In this document: one piece after another, positions 1 through 9,253 of the stretch
How positions within the stretch are numbered: the first letter of the stretch is position 1
Layout: the number at the start of each line of letters is the position of its first letter
Origin: Enterobacter hormaechei subsp. xiangfangensis
GTDB taxonomy: Bacteria; Pseudomonadota; Gammaproteobacteria; Enterobacterales; Enterobacteriaceae
Assembly (NCBI RefSeq): GCF_001729785.1
Contig: NZ_CP017183.1
Location: 2,852,001 to 2,916,000 of the forward strand
Reading direction: 5' to 3'
DNA length: 64,000 nt
Made by a program: the position numbers and the translations under genes
The notes under the pieces: model-generated
Databases searched by the model: none
The model's input: the letters and a program-made list of their open reading frames with translations, nothing else
Told to the model about the DNA's origin: nothing

Positions 1-654
1 CTGACTTATTAACGACTCCGCATTGCACAAACCATGGCGAATGGCCAGGTGAGTCAGTTCGACATCACCGTGAATGTTCAATTTACTGAACATCCGATAG
101 CGATAGCTGTTGACCGTTTTCGGGCTGAGATTCAACTGCTCTGAGATCTCATTCACCTTCTGACCTTTAGTGATCATCAGCATAATCTGCAATTCGCGCT
201 CAGACAAACTGGCAAACGGAGATTCCGTTTTTTCCGGTTCAATCTGACTCAGAGCCATCTGTTGAGCAATATCAGAAGCGATGTAACGCTGCCCGGCGTA
301 TACGGTGCGGATCGCATTGACAACTTCCTGCGGCGCGGCGCCTTTACTGAGATACCCGGCAGCACCCGCCTGCATAACCCTGGCAGGCAGCGGATTTTCG
401 GTATGGACGGTCAGCATGATAACTTTGGTATCAACGAACATGCGCGCGATTTTGCGCGTGGCTTCAAGCCCGCCAATACCGGGCATGTTCATATCCATCA
501 GCACCACGTCTGCGGAGTTAGCGCGACACCATTTGACGGCATCTTCGCCACAGCACGCCTCGCCGGCAACTTTAATACCCTTTATATCTTCAAGAATGCG
601 TCGTATCCCTGCGCGCACCAGTTCGTGGTCATCAACAAGAAGGACGTTGATCAA
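1..654 (-). CDS. uvrY: UvrY response regulator (stop codon just outside window)
   Basis: Response regulator of the BarA-UvrY two-component system, which in E. coli activates the CsrB/CsrC RNAs and so relieves CsrA repression. The frame runs from a TTG at 654, with GGAG nine bases upstream, through 218 codons to base 1. That is the full length of E. coli UvrY, so only the stop codon is missing. The N-terminal receiver domain has the acidic pair D8/D9 and the phospho-acceptor aspartate in LMDMNMPG (about residue 54). The C-terminal LuxR-type helix-turn-helix, about residues 145-205, contains SPKTVNSYRYRMFSKL. In E. coli uvrC follows, which would be just beyond the window edge. The TTG start is the only in-frame start that keeps the receiver domain whole. 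Confidence 0.96.
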   Translation of the reverse strand, partial: MINVLLVDDHELVRAGIRRILEDIKGIKVAGEACCGEDAVKWCRANSADVVLMDMNMPGIGGLEATRKIARMFVDTKVIMLTVHTENPLPARVMQAGAAGYLSKGAAPQEVVNAIRTVYAGQRYIASDIAQQMALSQIEPEKTESPFASLSERELQIMLMITKGQKVNEISEQLNLSPKTVNSYRYRMFSKLNIHGDVELTHLAIRHGLCNAESLISQ

Positions 655-1118
655 AGGAAATGTCTCCAGAATAGGGATAACGCTACTGACTGCTAATTGG
701 GTTTATATTAACGGTTTTCCATGCAAGATTAAAACGCTAAAAAATCGGCTATACGATTCTGGTCTCGTTTTTGGAAATTAGGCTGTACAGCAAGTGGAAA
801 GAAAACCCTTGTCCGCTGGGCTTTTACCGCTATTTTCTAGCATCGATTTTCAAAAAGTTACTAAAACAGTTGTTAACTCAAACGAAAAAGAGCGCGCGAT
901 TTTTTGTAACAACAATTAACGAATGACGAACCGGGGATAAACATTTAATTGCCGCTAACATATTGGACAGAGTACCTTCATAATCCGCGTCGACCAATAA
1001 TCGCGGCGCGACAAGTATAAAAAACAACCACTGCATTTTTTGCCATAGCTTGTGGTATACTCCGCCGCCTTAACTTTCATCGTCGCGCTCATGCGCTGTT
1101 TTATAATGAGGAAAATAA
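655..1118. other. uvrY-yecF divergent intergenic region
   Basis: This 464-base stretch separates the divergent uvrY and yecF genes and holds no convincing gene. It is AT-rich and should carry both promoters. Only the yecF promoter (1053-1061) is clear by eye. A 7-base inverted repeat (GTTGTTA about 869, TAACAAC about 907) is present but too short to interpret. Confidence 0.6.
1053..1061 (+). promoter_or_regulatory. Extended -10 promoter of yecF
   Basis: TGG followed directly by TATACT is a good sigma-70 extended -10 element 58 bases upstream of the yecF start. No good -35 hexamer lies 17 bases upstream, as is usual for extended -10 promoters. Confidence 0.6.
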
Positions 1119-1343
1119 ATGAGCACACCTGAATTTGCCACTGCCGAGAATAACCAGGAACTGGCACAGGAAGTAAACTGCCTGAAGTCGCTGCTGACGC
1201 TTATGCTACAGGCGATGGGCCAGGCTGATGCTGGTCGTGTGATCATTAAAATGGAAAAACAGATCGCGCAGATGGAAGACCAGGCGGAATCCGCTGTTTT
1301 TGCCAATACGGTTAAGCAAATTAAACAAGCCTACCGCCAGTAA
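1119..1343 (+). CDS. yecF: DUF2594 family protein YecF
   Basis: Small conserved enterobacterial protein of 74 residues, the same length as E. coli YecF, and of unknown function. The sequence is mostly helical and charged, with a conserved central [11 protein letters not shown] segment and the C-terminal [11 protein letters not shown] typical of the family. The ATG is preceded by AATGAGGAAAATA, a good ribosome-binding site. As in E. coli it lies between uvrY and sdiA, is transcribed towards sdiA, and is closed by an intrinsic terminator. Confidence 0.93.
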   Translation: MSTPEFATAENNQELAQEVNCLKSLLTLMLQAMGQADAGRVIIKMEKQIAQMEDQAESAVFANTVKQIKQAYRQ

Positions 1344-1345
1344 CA

Positions 1346-1379
1346 AAAACGGCTGGATGCAAAGCATTCAGCCGTTTTC
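1346..1379. terminator. Intrinsic terminator between yecF and sdiA
   Basis: AAAACGGCTG pairs with CAGCCGTTTT, and the inner ATGC/GCAT pairs extend the stem around an AAA loop. A-runs and T-runs flank the stem, so it could end both converging transcripts, yecF (+) and sdiA (-). Confidence 0.85.
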
Positions 1380-1407
1380 TCGTCTGACACGCAGAACGTG
1401 ATATCAG

Positions 1408-2130
1408 TCAGATAAGTCCCGTCGCCGCGGCATAACACGCTATCTGGATCTTATTCGGTGCGTTGAATTTCTTCTGCATATTCTTCTGGTGGAAATTGAC
1501 GGTATTTTCCGAGATGGAAAGAATGATGGCGATTTCTGCCGACGTCTTCCCTTCTGCGGTCCACTTCAGAATTTCCCGTTCACGCTTGCTGAATTTCATT
1601 TCAGGCGGCATCACCGTCTCATGTTCAAAGCGCAACAGCGTAGTGAGCGCCATCTGGACCAGCATTTGTAAACGCAGCTCAACTTCTTCACTGGATATCG
1701 AGTGTGCCTGTAAGCTGGTACATGACACGGAAAGGAAACCGAGCGCATGATTTGGCATCATCAGACACTGCGTTATTCCCTTGCGTAAACCGTGGTCCCG
1801 CGCGCCGTCCCATAATTGCTGGGCATCCGTGAATAATTCATCCGTCCAGGGCAAATGTCCCTGAATGAAATTCTCCGGCTTCAGTACCGGGTCAATGGCG
1901 AAATAATTCTCGGATTGATATTGCGCCATCCATTGTTGCGGATAACTGGAATGGACGGAGGTTCGCGGGCGGGTAAATGGCACAGGGTGTCGAACACAAA
2001 GCGCATAATAATCGAATTCAAGCGCCTGCGTTTGTCGCTGAAGTTCCTGATATACCTCGTCAGCACAGGTCATTTGCTGAAACCGGAGGACGCATTCCCG
2101 TCGCCAGGTGAAAAAGTCTATATCCCTCAT
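1408..2130 (-). CDS. sdiA: LuxR-type quorum-sensing regulator SdiA
   Basis: Transcription factor that binds acyl-homoserine lactones made by other species. Enterobacteria of this type lack a matching synthase, and none is seen here. The N-terminal autoinducer-binding domain (about 1-170) keeps family segments such as CVRHPVPFTRP and NYFAIDPVL. The C-terminal helix-turn-helix (about 175-240) has WTAEGKTSAEIA and ISENTVNFHQKNMQKK, as in E. coli SdiA. The chosen ATG at 2130 gives 240 residues, the E. coli length, beginning MRDIDFFTWRR. An in-frame ATG at 2199 would add 23 residues with no counterpart in the family. Confidence 0.95.
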   Translation of the reverse strand: MRDIDFFTWRRECVLRFQQMTCADEVYQELQRQTQALEFDYYALCVRHPVPFTRPRTSVHSSYPQQWMAQYQSENYFAIDPVLKPENFIQGHLPWTDELFTDAQQLWDGARDHGLRKGITQCLMMPNHALGFLSVSCTSLQAHSISSEEVELRLQMLVQMALTTLLRFEHETVMPPEMKFSKREREILKWTAEGKTSAEIAIILSISENTVNFHQKNMQKKFNAPNKIQIACYAAATGLI

Positions 2131-2308
2131 ACTTGCCGAATGAAGCCTCTGATAAAGATAATCATTATTATGGTGAATATAACCTAACACATTTAGCATG
2201 ATTATTTATATAAAATATCGGCCACAGGCAGATTATCTTTAATTTGGCGATGGCTTATCCACTTCAGGCGGAATAAAAAAGCAACAGAACGGAGTTTAAG
2301 GGAGGATA

Positions 2309-2340
2309 ATTTGCTCCAGAAGCGGCATCTGGAGCAAATT
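2309..2340. terminator. Hairpin downstream of tcyN
   Basis: Perfect 13-base inverted repeat (AATTTGCTCCAGA / TCTGGAGCAAATT) with a 7-base loop, 14 bases beyond the tcyN stop. It lacks a long T-run on either side, so termination is likely but not textbook. Confidence 0.65.
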
Positions 2341-2353
2341 GAACGCTAAAATG

Positions 2354-3106
2354 CTACTGCATTAAGAATTTTTCAAGGAACTGGCGGGTACGGGGCTGCT
2401 GCGGATTGGCAAACAGCGCTTTAGCTGGCCCCTGCTCAACTATTCTCCCCTGATCCATGAAAATAGCCCGATCGGCAACGTCGCGGGCGAAGCTCATTTC
2501 ATGCGTCACAATCACCATCGTGCGTTTCTCCTGCGCCAGCTGTCGGATGGTGTTCAGCACTTCCCCGACCAGCTCAGGGTCGAGCGCGGATGTGGGTTCG
2601 TCAAACAGGATCACATCAGGGCGCATCGCCAGCGCGCGCGCAATGGCGACACGCTGCTGCTGCCCGCCAGATAAGCGACGCGGATAGCTCGTCTCCTTCC
2701 CTGCCAGGCCAACCTTCGCCAGCAGCTCGCGGGCGCGGACCGTCGCGTCCTCCTTAGGTTCCCCCTTGACGATGACCGGCCCTTCAATAATGTTTTCCAG
2801 CACCGTGCGGTGCGGGAAGAGATTAAAGCTCTGGAACACGAAGCCGACATGCTGGCGCAGGCGGCGAATCAGCCCTTTTTGCTGGCTGATAGGTTTCCCG
2901 GTATCAATGGTGATATCACCCACGCGGATCGTCCCGCCTTCGGGCTGCTCCAGTAAATTGATGCTGCGCAGCAGCGTGGTTTTGCCTGACCCGCTCGGGC
3001 CGATAATTGCCACCACTTCGCCCTGCTCAACCTCAAGATCAATGCCATGCAGCACCGTTTGCCCGTGGAATTTTTTCACCAGGTTTTTGACGTCAATTGC
3101 ACTCAT
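2354..3106 (-). CDS. tcyN: L-cystine ABC transporter ATP-binding protein TcyN
   Basis: ATPase subunit of the FliY-TcyL-TcyN importer for cystine and related sulfur amino acids; it acts at the inner face of the cytoplasmic membrane. The 250 residues contain Walker A GPSGSGKTT (about 36-44), the Q-loop region FQSFNLFPH, the ABC signature LSGGQQQRVAIARAL and Walker B VILFDEPTSALDPE, followed by the switch histidine in VTHEM. All catalytic motifs are intact. The start overlaps the stop of tcyL as ATGA, indicating translational coupling. Confidence 0.95.
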   Translation of the reverse strand: MSAIDVKNLVKKFHGQTVLHGIDLEVEQGEVVAIIGPSGSGKTTLLRSINLLEQPEGGTIRVGDITIDTGKPISQQKGLIRRLRQHVGFVFQSFNLFPHRTVLENIIEGPVIVKGEPKEDATVRARELLAKVGLAGKETSYPRRLSGGQQQRVAIARALAMRPDVILFDEPTSALDPELVGEVLNTIRQLAQEKRTMVIVTHEMSFARDVADRAIFMDQGRIVEQGPAKALFANPQQPRTRQFLEKFLMQ

Positions 3107-3771
3107 TTTGGATCACGCTCCTGGCGGTTAAGCTGGTTTTCAAAATAGTTTTGCAGAGCGGACAGCACCGTCGCCATCACCCAGTAAATCAGCGAGGCCG
3201 CCAGATACATAGTAAACACTTCCAGCGTACGCGAGGTGATCAGCTGCGCCTGACGGAACAGCTCCGGCACCTGAATGGTCGCCGCAAGGGAGGTGTCTTT
3301 CACCAGGCTGATAAAGCTGTTGCTCAGCGGCGGCAGCGCCACGCGCGCCGCCTGGGGCAGGATCGCCCGGCGCAGCGTCTGCCACGGGGTCATCCCGATA
3401 CTGGCCGCCGCTTCCCACTGCCCTTTATCGATGGAGGAGATCGCCGCACGCAGCGTTTCAGAGGTGTACGCCGCCGTATTCAGCGACAGGCCAATCATCG
3501 CCGCCGGGATCGGATCCAGCTCGATACCGAACTGTGGCAGCCCGTAGTAAATCATAAACAGCTGGGCGATAAGCGGCGTTCCGCGGAACACGGAGATGTA
3601 AAACCGCGCCAGCCACCGCACCGGCCAGATGTTGGACATGCGCATCAGTGCCAGCACAAACCCGAGCACCAGCCCGAAGAACATCCCGCCGATACTGAGC
3701 TGTAAAGTAAACACCGCGCCTTTAAGCAAGAACGGCAGCGAATCAATAACCAGTTGAATACTTTCTTGCAT
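3103..3771 (-). CDS. tcyL: L-cystine ABC transporter permease TcyL
   Basis: Integral membrane subunit of the cystine importer, 222 residues, His/Glu/Gln/Arg/opine amino-acid permease type. Several hydrophobic spans are visible, for example about 15-45 and 180-205. The cytoplasmic EAA loop that docks on the ATPase is present as EAAASIGMTPWQTLRRAILP. It is followed 4 bases into its own stop by tcyN, and dcyD lies 21 bases upstream, so dcyD, tcyL and tcyN should form one message. Confidence 0.95.
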   Translation of the reverse strand: MQESIQLVIDSLPFLLKGAVFTLQLSIGGMFFGLVLGFVLALMRMSNIWPVRWLARFYISVFRGTPLIAQLFMIYYGLPQFGIELDPIPAAMIGLSLNTAAYTSETLRAAISSIDKGQWEAAASIGMTPWQTLRRAILPQAARVALPPLSNSFISLVKDTSLAATIQVPELFRQAQLITSRTLEVFTMYLAASLIYWVMATVLSALQNYFENQLNRQERDPK

Positions 3772-3792
3772 TATTATTTTTCTACCTGATTT

Positions 3793-4869
<1,077 letters not shown>

Positions 4870-4882
4870 GTCAGTCAGAGAC

Positions 4883-5683
4883 TTATTTCGTCACGTCTGC
4901 GCCGAACCACTTCTCAGAAAGCGCCTTCAGGCTACCGTCTTTCTGCATCTCAGCAATGGCACCATCGATGGCTTTCAGCAGATCCTCGTTACCCTTACGC
5001 ACCGCCACGCCGGACTCCTGACGGGAGAACGCATCACCCGCGACAGCCAGGGTATTGTTGGTTTTCTTCACCAGATCCAGCGCTGCCAGGCGGTCCACCA
5101 GAATGGCGTCGATACGGCCTACGCGCAGATCCTGGTATTTCGTCGGGTCATCATCGTAGGTACGGATATCCACGCCCTGCACGTTCTGGCGCAGCCACTC
5201 TTCGTAGTTGGTGCCCAGACCGACGCCGACTTTCTTACCTTTCAGATCCGCTGCGGACTTGATGCTGCCTTCGTTACCTTTCTTCACCAGCGCCTGAATA
5301 CCGGACACGGTGTACGGCGTGGAGAAGTCATACTTCTTCTTACGTTCGTCAGAAATGGTTACCTGGTTAATCACCACGTCAATACGTTTGGAGTCCAGTG
5401 ACGCCAGCATCCCATCCCATTTGGTGGGTTTCAGGGAGGCTTTAACGCCGAGGTGTTTTGCCAGCTCCTGCGCAAACTCCACTTCAAAACCGGTCAGTTT
5501 ACCGTCGTCACCCTGGAAGCTGAACGGAGGATAGGTTCCTTCCAGCCCAACCAGCAGCGTGCCGCGCTCTTTAACTTTGTTGAGCAGATTCTCTGCCGCG
5601 AACGTTTTCACGCTCATCCCCGCGACCAGCGCAACGGCCATCATCCCCATCAGCGCCTGACGACCCAGAAGTGCTAATTTCAT
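4883..5683 (-). CDS. fliY: Cystine-binding periplasmic protein FliY (TcyJ)
   Basis: Periplasmic receptor for the TcyL-TcyN importer. It is 266 residues, as in E. coli. An N-terminal signal peptide of about 29 residues (positive MKLALLGR, hydrophobic core, cleavage near TFAAEN) precedes a family 3 solute-binding domain. That domain has the GTYPPFSF motif and the ligand-binding segments GFEVEFAQELA and GLGTNYEEWL. In E. coli it lies downstream of fliA and fliZ and was named for that position rather than for any flagellar role. The same order holds here, with 86 bases to fliZ. Confidence 0.95.
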   Translation of the reverse strand: MKLALLGRQALMGMMAVALVAGMSVKTFAAENLLNKVKERGTLLVGLEGTYPPFSFQGDDGKLTGFEVEFAQELAKHLGVKASLKPTKWDGMLASLDSKRIDVVINQVTISDERKKKYDFSTPYTVSGIQALVKKGNEGSIKSAADLKGKKVGVGLGTNYEEWLRQNVQGVDIRTYDDDPTKYQDLRVGRIDAILVDRLAALDLVKKTNNTLAVAGDAFSRQESGVAVRKGNEDLLKAIDGAIAEMQKDGSLKALSEKWFGADVTK

Positions 5684-5769
5684 AAGTACTCCGATACAGT
5701 GGAATTTTTGAGTAGTGTAGAGAAATCGCCTGCAACGTCAAAGGCGGCTGCGCTACATCTTATTCTTTT

Positions 5770-6321
5770 TTAATATATATCAGAAGTTGTTCCGGCGCGG
5801 ACTTTCTGCTTTATGACGCCCGGCATCTGGACTTTATATTGTGCATACTTTCGCAGCGCGATGCGGTAATTGTTGGTACTGGTGGCGGGCAGCCAGGGCT
5901 CCAGATTTTCATCCAGGTATCCGGTCGTCAGCAGATCGCGGGAGATATTTTGCATGGTCAAATGCTGACCCAGGCGGCGCAGGCGAACCACGTATTCACG
6001 CACGGTGCCGTGACTCATCTCGGTTTGTTCAAACAGGAACTGCTTGAAGCCGATAATATCGAAGAAGTCGCTTTGCTCTTTGCAATGGAGATCGCCACAG
6101 AAACGGCAAAGCGCTACCCACTCTTTTTGCTCTTCAAGCCAGGCGGCTTCATCCATCAGCGTATCGAGGCGGGAAATCGCAATCTTATTCACGATTTCAC
6201 CGCGACGAACCAGCGTGATGCGGTCGAGTAATTTTTTACAGTGGGCGCAATGCGTCTGGCTGTGTTTAAAGTCTTTCAGGTAGCGGCTTAAAGGCCGTCT
6301 TTTAGATTGCTGCACCGTCAT
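5770..6321 (-). CDS. fliZ: Flagellar regulator FliZ
   Basis: DNA-binding regulator which in E. coli represses many sigma-S promoters, including curli genes, and in Salmonella raises FlhDC activity. It helps decide between swimming and adhesion. Its 183 residues equal E. coli FliZ. Visible features are a CxxC pair (CAHCKK) with a later CRFCGDLHC cluster, and an integrase-like SAM-domain region around 100-165 (FKQFLFEQTEMSHGTVREYV). It lies 54 bases downstream of fliA in the same operon. Confidence 0.95.
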   Translation of the reverse strand: MTVQQSKRRPLSRYLKDFKHSQTHCAHCKKLLDRITLVRRGEIVNKIAISRLDTLMDEAAWLEEQKEWVALCRFCGDLHCKEQSDFFDIIGFKQFLFEQTEMSHGTVREYVVRLRRLGQHLTMQNISRDLLTTGYLDENLEPWLPATSTNNYRIALRKYAQYKVQMPGVIKQKVRAGTTSDIY

Positions 6322-6375
6322 GATAACTCCTGGTTGTCAATACGTTGTGCGGCATTTCCAAGGCGAATGACTCAC

Positions 6376-7095
6376 CTATAACTTACCCAGTTTTGTGCGC
6401 AGGCGTTTAATGGCCTGGCTGTGCAGCTGGCTCACCCGTGACTCGCCCACCTCCAGCACGGCACCAATCTCTTTGAGATTGAGCTCTTCCTGGTAATAGA
6501 GGGTTAACACCAGTTGCTCACGTTCCGGTAAAGCTTCAATCGCTTCCATCACGCGCTGGCGTAAATTCCCTTCCAGTAAGTGGTGTAACGGGTTTTCTTG
6601 CTGATGTTCATCCGTCACCAGCTCGATGCTATCGCCATGCTCTTCGCGCCACTCATCATAAGAGAAGAGTTGGCTGTTATTGGTATCGAGCAACATCTGA
6701 CGATATTCTTCAACAGGAATGCCCAGACGTTCCGCCACTTCGGTTTCCGTCGCGTTGCGCCCCAGCTCCTGTTCCAGCTGCCCCATCGCATGCGCCACTT
6801 CGCGCGCGTTGCGGCGAACGCTGCGCGGCACCCAGTCGCGGCTGCGCAGCTCGTCCAGCATCGCACCACGAATACGCTGCACTGCGTAAGTCGTAAATGC
6901 CGTTCCTTGCAGAGCGTCGTACCGGTCAACTGCATTCAATAACCCGATACCGCCCGCCTGTAGCAGATCGTCCAGTTCCACGCTCGCCGGCAAACGCACC
7001 TGGAGGCGCAATGCTTCGTGACGCACCAGCGGAACATAACGCTGCCACAGCGAGTGTTTATCCATTACACCTTCAGCGGTATAGAGTGAATTCAC
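6376..7095 (-). CDS. fliA: RNA polymerase sigma factor FliA (sigma-28)
   Basis: Sigma-28 directs RNA polymerase to class 3 flagellar and chemotaxis promoters; FlgM is its usual anti-sigma factor (not in the window). It is 239 residues, as in E. coli. Region 2 includes GTAFTTYAVQRIRGAMLDELRSRDW, given here in pieces as GTAFTTYAVQ and RIRGAMLDELRS. Region 3 is PRSVRRNAREV, and region 4 is the C-terminal helix-turn-helix LNLKEIGAVLEVGESRVSQL. The start is a GTG at 7095. An ATG eleven codons in is an alternative also discussed for E. coli. Confidence 0.96.
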   Translation of the reverse strand: MNSLYTAEGVMDKHSLWQRYVPLVRHEALRLQVRLPASVELDDLLQAGGIGLLNAVDRYDALQGTAFTTYAVQRIRGAMLDELRSRDWVPRSVRRNAREVAHAMGQLEQELGRNATETEVAERLGIPVEEYRQMLLDTNNSQLFSYDEWREEHGDSIELVTDEHQQENPLHHLLEGNLRQRVMEAIEALPEREQLVLTLYYQEELNLKEIGAVLEVGESRVSQLHSQAIKRLRTKLGKL

Positions 7096-7120
7096 GATAA
7101 ACAGCCCTGCGTTAGTTGAG

Positions 7121-7147
7121 TTATCGGCATGATTATCCGATTCTGGA
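7121..7147 (-). promoter_or_regulatory. Probable sigma-28 promoter of fliA
   Basis: On the minus strand a perfect GCCGATAA -10 element lies 26 bases upstream of the fliA GTG. The -35 region 15 bases away reads TCCA rather than TAAA, so this autogenous promoter would be weak and mainly a supplement to the FlhDC-dependent one. Confidence 0.55.
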
Positions 7148-7155
7148 GGGGTTTT

Positions 7156-7199
7156 AATCGGGTGAATAGTGGGTGAAATGAGGGGTTATTTGGGGGGTT
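7156..7199 (-). promoter_or_regulatory. FlhDC-type box upstream of fliA
   Basis: Two 16-base inverted half-sites separated by 12 bases. One reads AATCGGGTGAATAGTG on the plus strand, the other GGTTATTTGGGGGGTT. They match the FlhD4C2 pattern AAYGSNNNAAATARCG imperfectly, but with the right spacing and place. Confidence 0.5.
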
Positions 7200-7220
7200 A
7201 CGCTTGTGCGTGGATAGAAA

Positions 7221-7242
7221 AAACCCCGCCGAAGCGGGGTTT
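7221..7242. terminator. Intrinsic terminator of fliC
   Basis: AAACCCCGC and GCGGGGTTT pair around a short loop. On the minus strand the stem is followed by a T-run, 17 bases past the fliC stop. Confidence 0.9.
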
Positions 7243-7258
7243 AAGCGTAATCAGGCGA

Positions 7259-8986
7259 TTAACCTTGCAGCAGAGACAGAACCTGCTGAGGAACCTGGTT
7301 AGCCTTGGCCAACACGGAGTTACCGGCCTGCTGGATGATCTGCGCTTTAGACATATTTGACACTTCGGTCGCATAGTCGGCGTCCTGAATACGGGACTGC
7401 GCTTCAGACAGGTTGGTGGTGGTGTTGTTCAGGTTGGTGACAGCAGAACCCAGGCGGTTTTGGATGGCACCTAAAGAAGAACGGAACTTATCGATGGAGC
7501 TGATAGCATCGTCCAATGCTTTCAGTGGATCGGTAGTAGTAGCAGCTTTAGTCGCTGCGTCGGTAGTGAATTTACCTGCTGCGTCAGTGTAAACAGCTTT
7601 TCCAGAACCATTGGTCACGCTGCCATCAGTTTGCAGGAAGTAATCAACGGTATTGGTAGTAGTCAGAGTACCATCAGTCGCTGTATAAGTAGCCGCGCCC
7701 CCAGTGGTAACAACGCCAGTTGCGCTAATAGAAATATCGTCAGTACCATCAGCGTCATTATCTATATTGAGAGCAGTACCTTTAGCAGCGGATTGCAGAG
7801 CATCAGCGCTGATACGAACGTTGCTCAGTGTAATTGTACCTGATTGAGAACCTGTTGCTGCGTCAGCAGAACCCGCCAGAGCGATAGTTGCGCCATCAGC
7901 CGTAGTAATTGAAACACCCACTGCACCTGTAGCGTCATGGTTTTTAGTCAGACCATCAAGCGTTGCCGCGGCAACTGTACCGGCGCTGTTTTGAGTCAAG
8001 TTACCTGTTGAATCGATAAACAGTGCTGAACCATCTTTAGCAGTAATTTTACCATCACTCGCCAGCACAACATCAACAGAAGTACCACCAATCTTAACGC
8101 TCAGGTTAGCAGTATCCCCTGCTTTCGGCGTCAGGAAGGATTGCAGTGCAGCGCTATTGCTGTCACCAGCTGCCGCACCAGCAGCGATGGTCGCCCCGAA
8201 GCTGAAATCATTTGTTGCTTTGTTGTAGGTATAGTTAGTCGCTGTCGCTGTCCCAAAACCATTAGAAATTGTGGCATCGACAATTGCACCATCAGACAGA
8301 TTTGCAAATACGTTTGCAGCAGTGGCTTTATTCAGACCTGCGTCTACAGTGTATTTGGTTACACCGGCAGCATCGGTGGATGGTGTTGTACCTGCTGTAG
8401 CTGCTGCCGCTGCCAGTTCATCCTTGGTAGCAGCAGTGTTTGCCACAGAGCCCTGACCATTAACGTTAAAACCGGTCAGACCAAGAGTTTTAGAGTCGAT
8501 TTGTTTCAGGTCGATAGTGATGGTCTGGCCATCGTTCGCTCCAACCTGAATTTTCATGGAACCGTCTTTAGCCAGCACATTAACACCGTTAAACTGAGTC
8601 TGACCAGACACGCGGTCAATTTCGTCCAGACGGGATTTGATTTCATCCTGAATTGAGTCCAGATCAGACTTAGAGTTAGTACCAGTAGAAGACTGAACGG
8701 TCAGCTCACGAATACGCTGTAAGTTGTTGTTGATTTCAGACAGTGCGCCTTCAGTAGTCTGTGCAACAGAGATGCCGTCGTTAGCGTTACGTGCAGCCTG
8801 AGTCAGACCTTTGATGTTGGAGGTGAAGCGGTTAGCAATCGCCTGGCCTGCTGCGTCATCTTTTGCGCTGTTGATACGCAGACCGGATGACAGACGCTCA
8901 ATGGCAGTAGACATTGAAGACTGGTTCTTGTTGATGTTGTTCTGAGTGATCAGCGAGAGGCTGTTGGTATTAATGACTTGTGCCAT
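7259..8986 (-). CDS. fliC: Flagellin FliC
   Basis: Filament subunit exported through the flagellar type III system and polymerised under the FliD cap. It is 575 residues. The D0/D1 core is typical at both ends: N-terminus MAQVINTNSLSLITQNN to about 175, and C-terminus from about 485 with SRIQDADYATEVSNMSK and the terminal QVLSLLQG. The middle (about 180-480) is the surface-exposed D2/D3 region. It is rich in Ala, Thr, Asp and Gly, has no Cys, and does not resemble a particular H antigen I can name. It diverges from fliD, with its own sigma-28 promoter and terminator. Confidence 0.96.
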   Translation of the reverse strand: MAQVINTNSLSLITQNNINKNQSSMSTAIERLSSGLRINSAKDDAAGQAIANRFTSNIKGLTQAARNANDGISVAQTTEGALSEINNNLQRIRELTVQSSTGTNSKSDLDSIQDEIKSRLDEIDRVSGQTQFNGVNVLAKDGSMKIQVGANDGQTITIDLKQIDSKTLGLTGFNVNGQGSVANTAATKDELAAAAATAGTTPSTDAAGVTKYTVDAGLNKATAANVFANLSDGAIVDATISNGFGTATATNYTYNKATNDFSFGATIAAGAAAGDSNSAALQSFLTPKAGDTANLSVKIGGTSVDVVLASDGKITAKDGSALFIDSTGNLTQNSAGTVAAATLDGLTKNHDATGAVGVSITTADGATIALAGSADAATGSQSGTITLSNVRISADALQSAAKGTALNIDNDADGTDDISISATGVVTTGGAATYTATDGTLTTTNTVDYFLQTDGSVTNGSGKAVYTDAAGKFTTDAATKAATTTDPLKALDDAISSIDKFRSSLGAIQNRLGSAVTNLNNTTTNLSEAQSRIQDADYATEVSNMSKAQIIQQAGNSVLAKANQVPQQVLSLLQG

Positions 8987-9065
8987 GATTTCGTTTCCTG
9001 TTGTTCATCAAATCTGTGGATTAGATTTGGGTTTCCACCCTTCGGCTTCATCGCCGTCAAAGGTG

Positions 9066-9092
9066 TTATCATCTGGTCCAAAACAACCTTTA
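9066..9092 (-). promoter_or_regulatory. Sigma-28 promoter of fliC
   Basis: Read on the minus strand: TAAA, 15 bases, GATGATAA. The spacing is exact and the -10 differs from GCCGATAA at two positions. It lies about 80 bases upstream of the fliC ATG. Confidence 0.8.
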
Positions 9093-9122
9093 GATTTTTT
9101 TTCAGGATCGCATCATTTTTTT

Positions 9123-9165
9123 AGCCACAGAAATACTCTTCTCTATTAGCGCTATTCTCGCCATT
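9123..9165 (+). promoter_or_regulatory. FlhDC-type box between fliC and fliD
   Basis: The right half-site CGCTATTCTCGCCATT (9150-9165) matches the inverted FlhDC half-site at 15 of 16 positions. A weaker left half lies 11 bases before it (9123-9138). This fits the class 2 promoter known for fliD in E. coli. Confidence 0.5.
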
Positions 9166-9184
9166 AAAAAAAAGAATCTAACCG

Positions 9185-9211
9185 TAAACTTTCCTGAGTT
9201 GAGGCCGATAA
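9185..9211 (+). promoter_or_regulatory. Sigma-28 promoter of fliDST
   Basis: Perfect consensus TAAA, 15 bases, GCCGATAA, placed 42 bases upstream of the fliD ATG. Confidence 0.92.
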
Positions 9212-9253
9212 CCCCACTATTCGTTCTACGTGTCGTTACATTAAGGAATAAAT

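Noticed and set aside
2131..2199. N-terminal extension of SdiA
   Set aside because: The extra 23 residues have no counterpart in the family and the internal ATG gives the exact family length.
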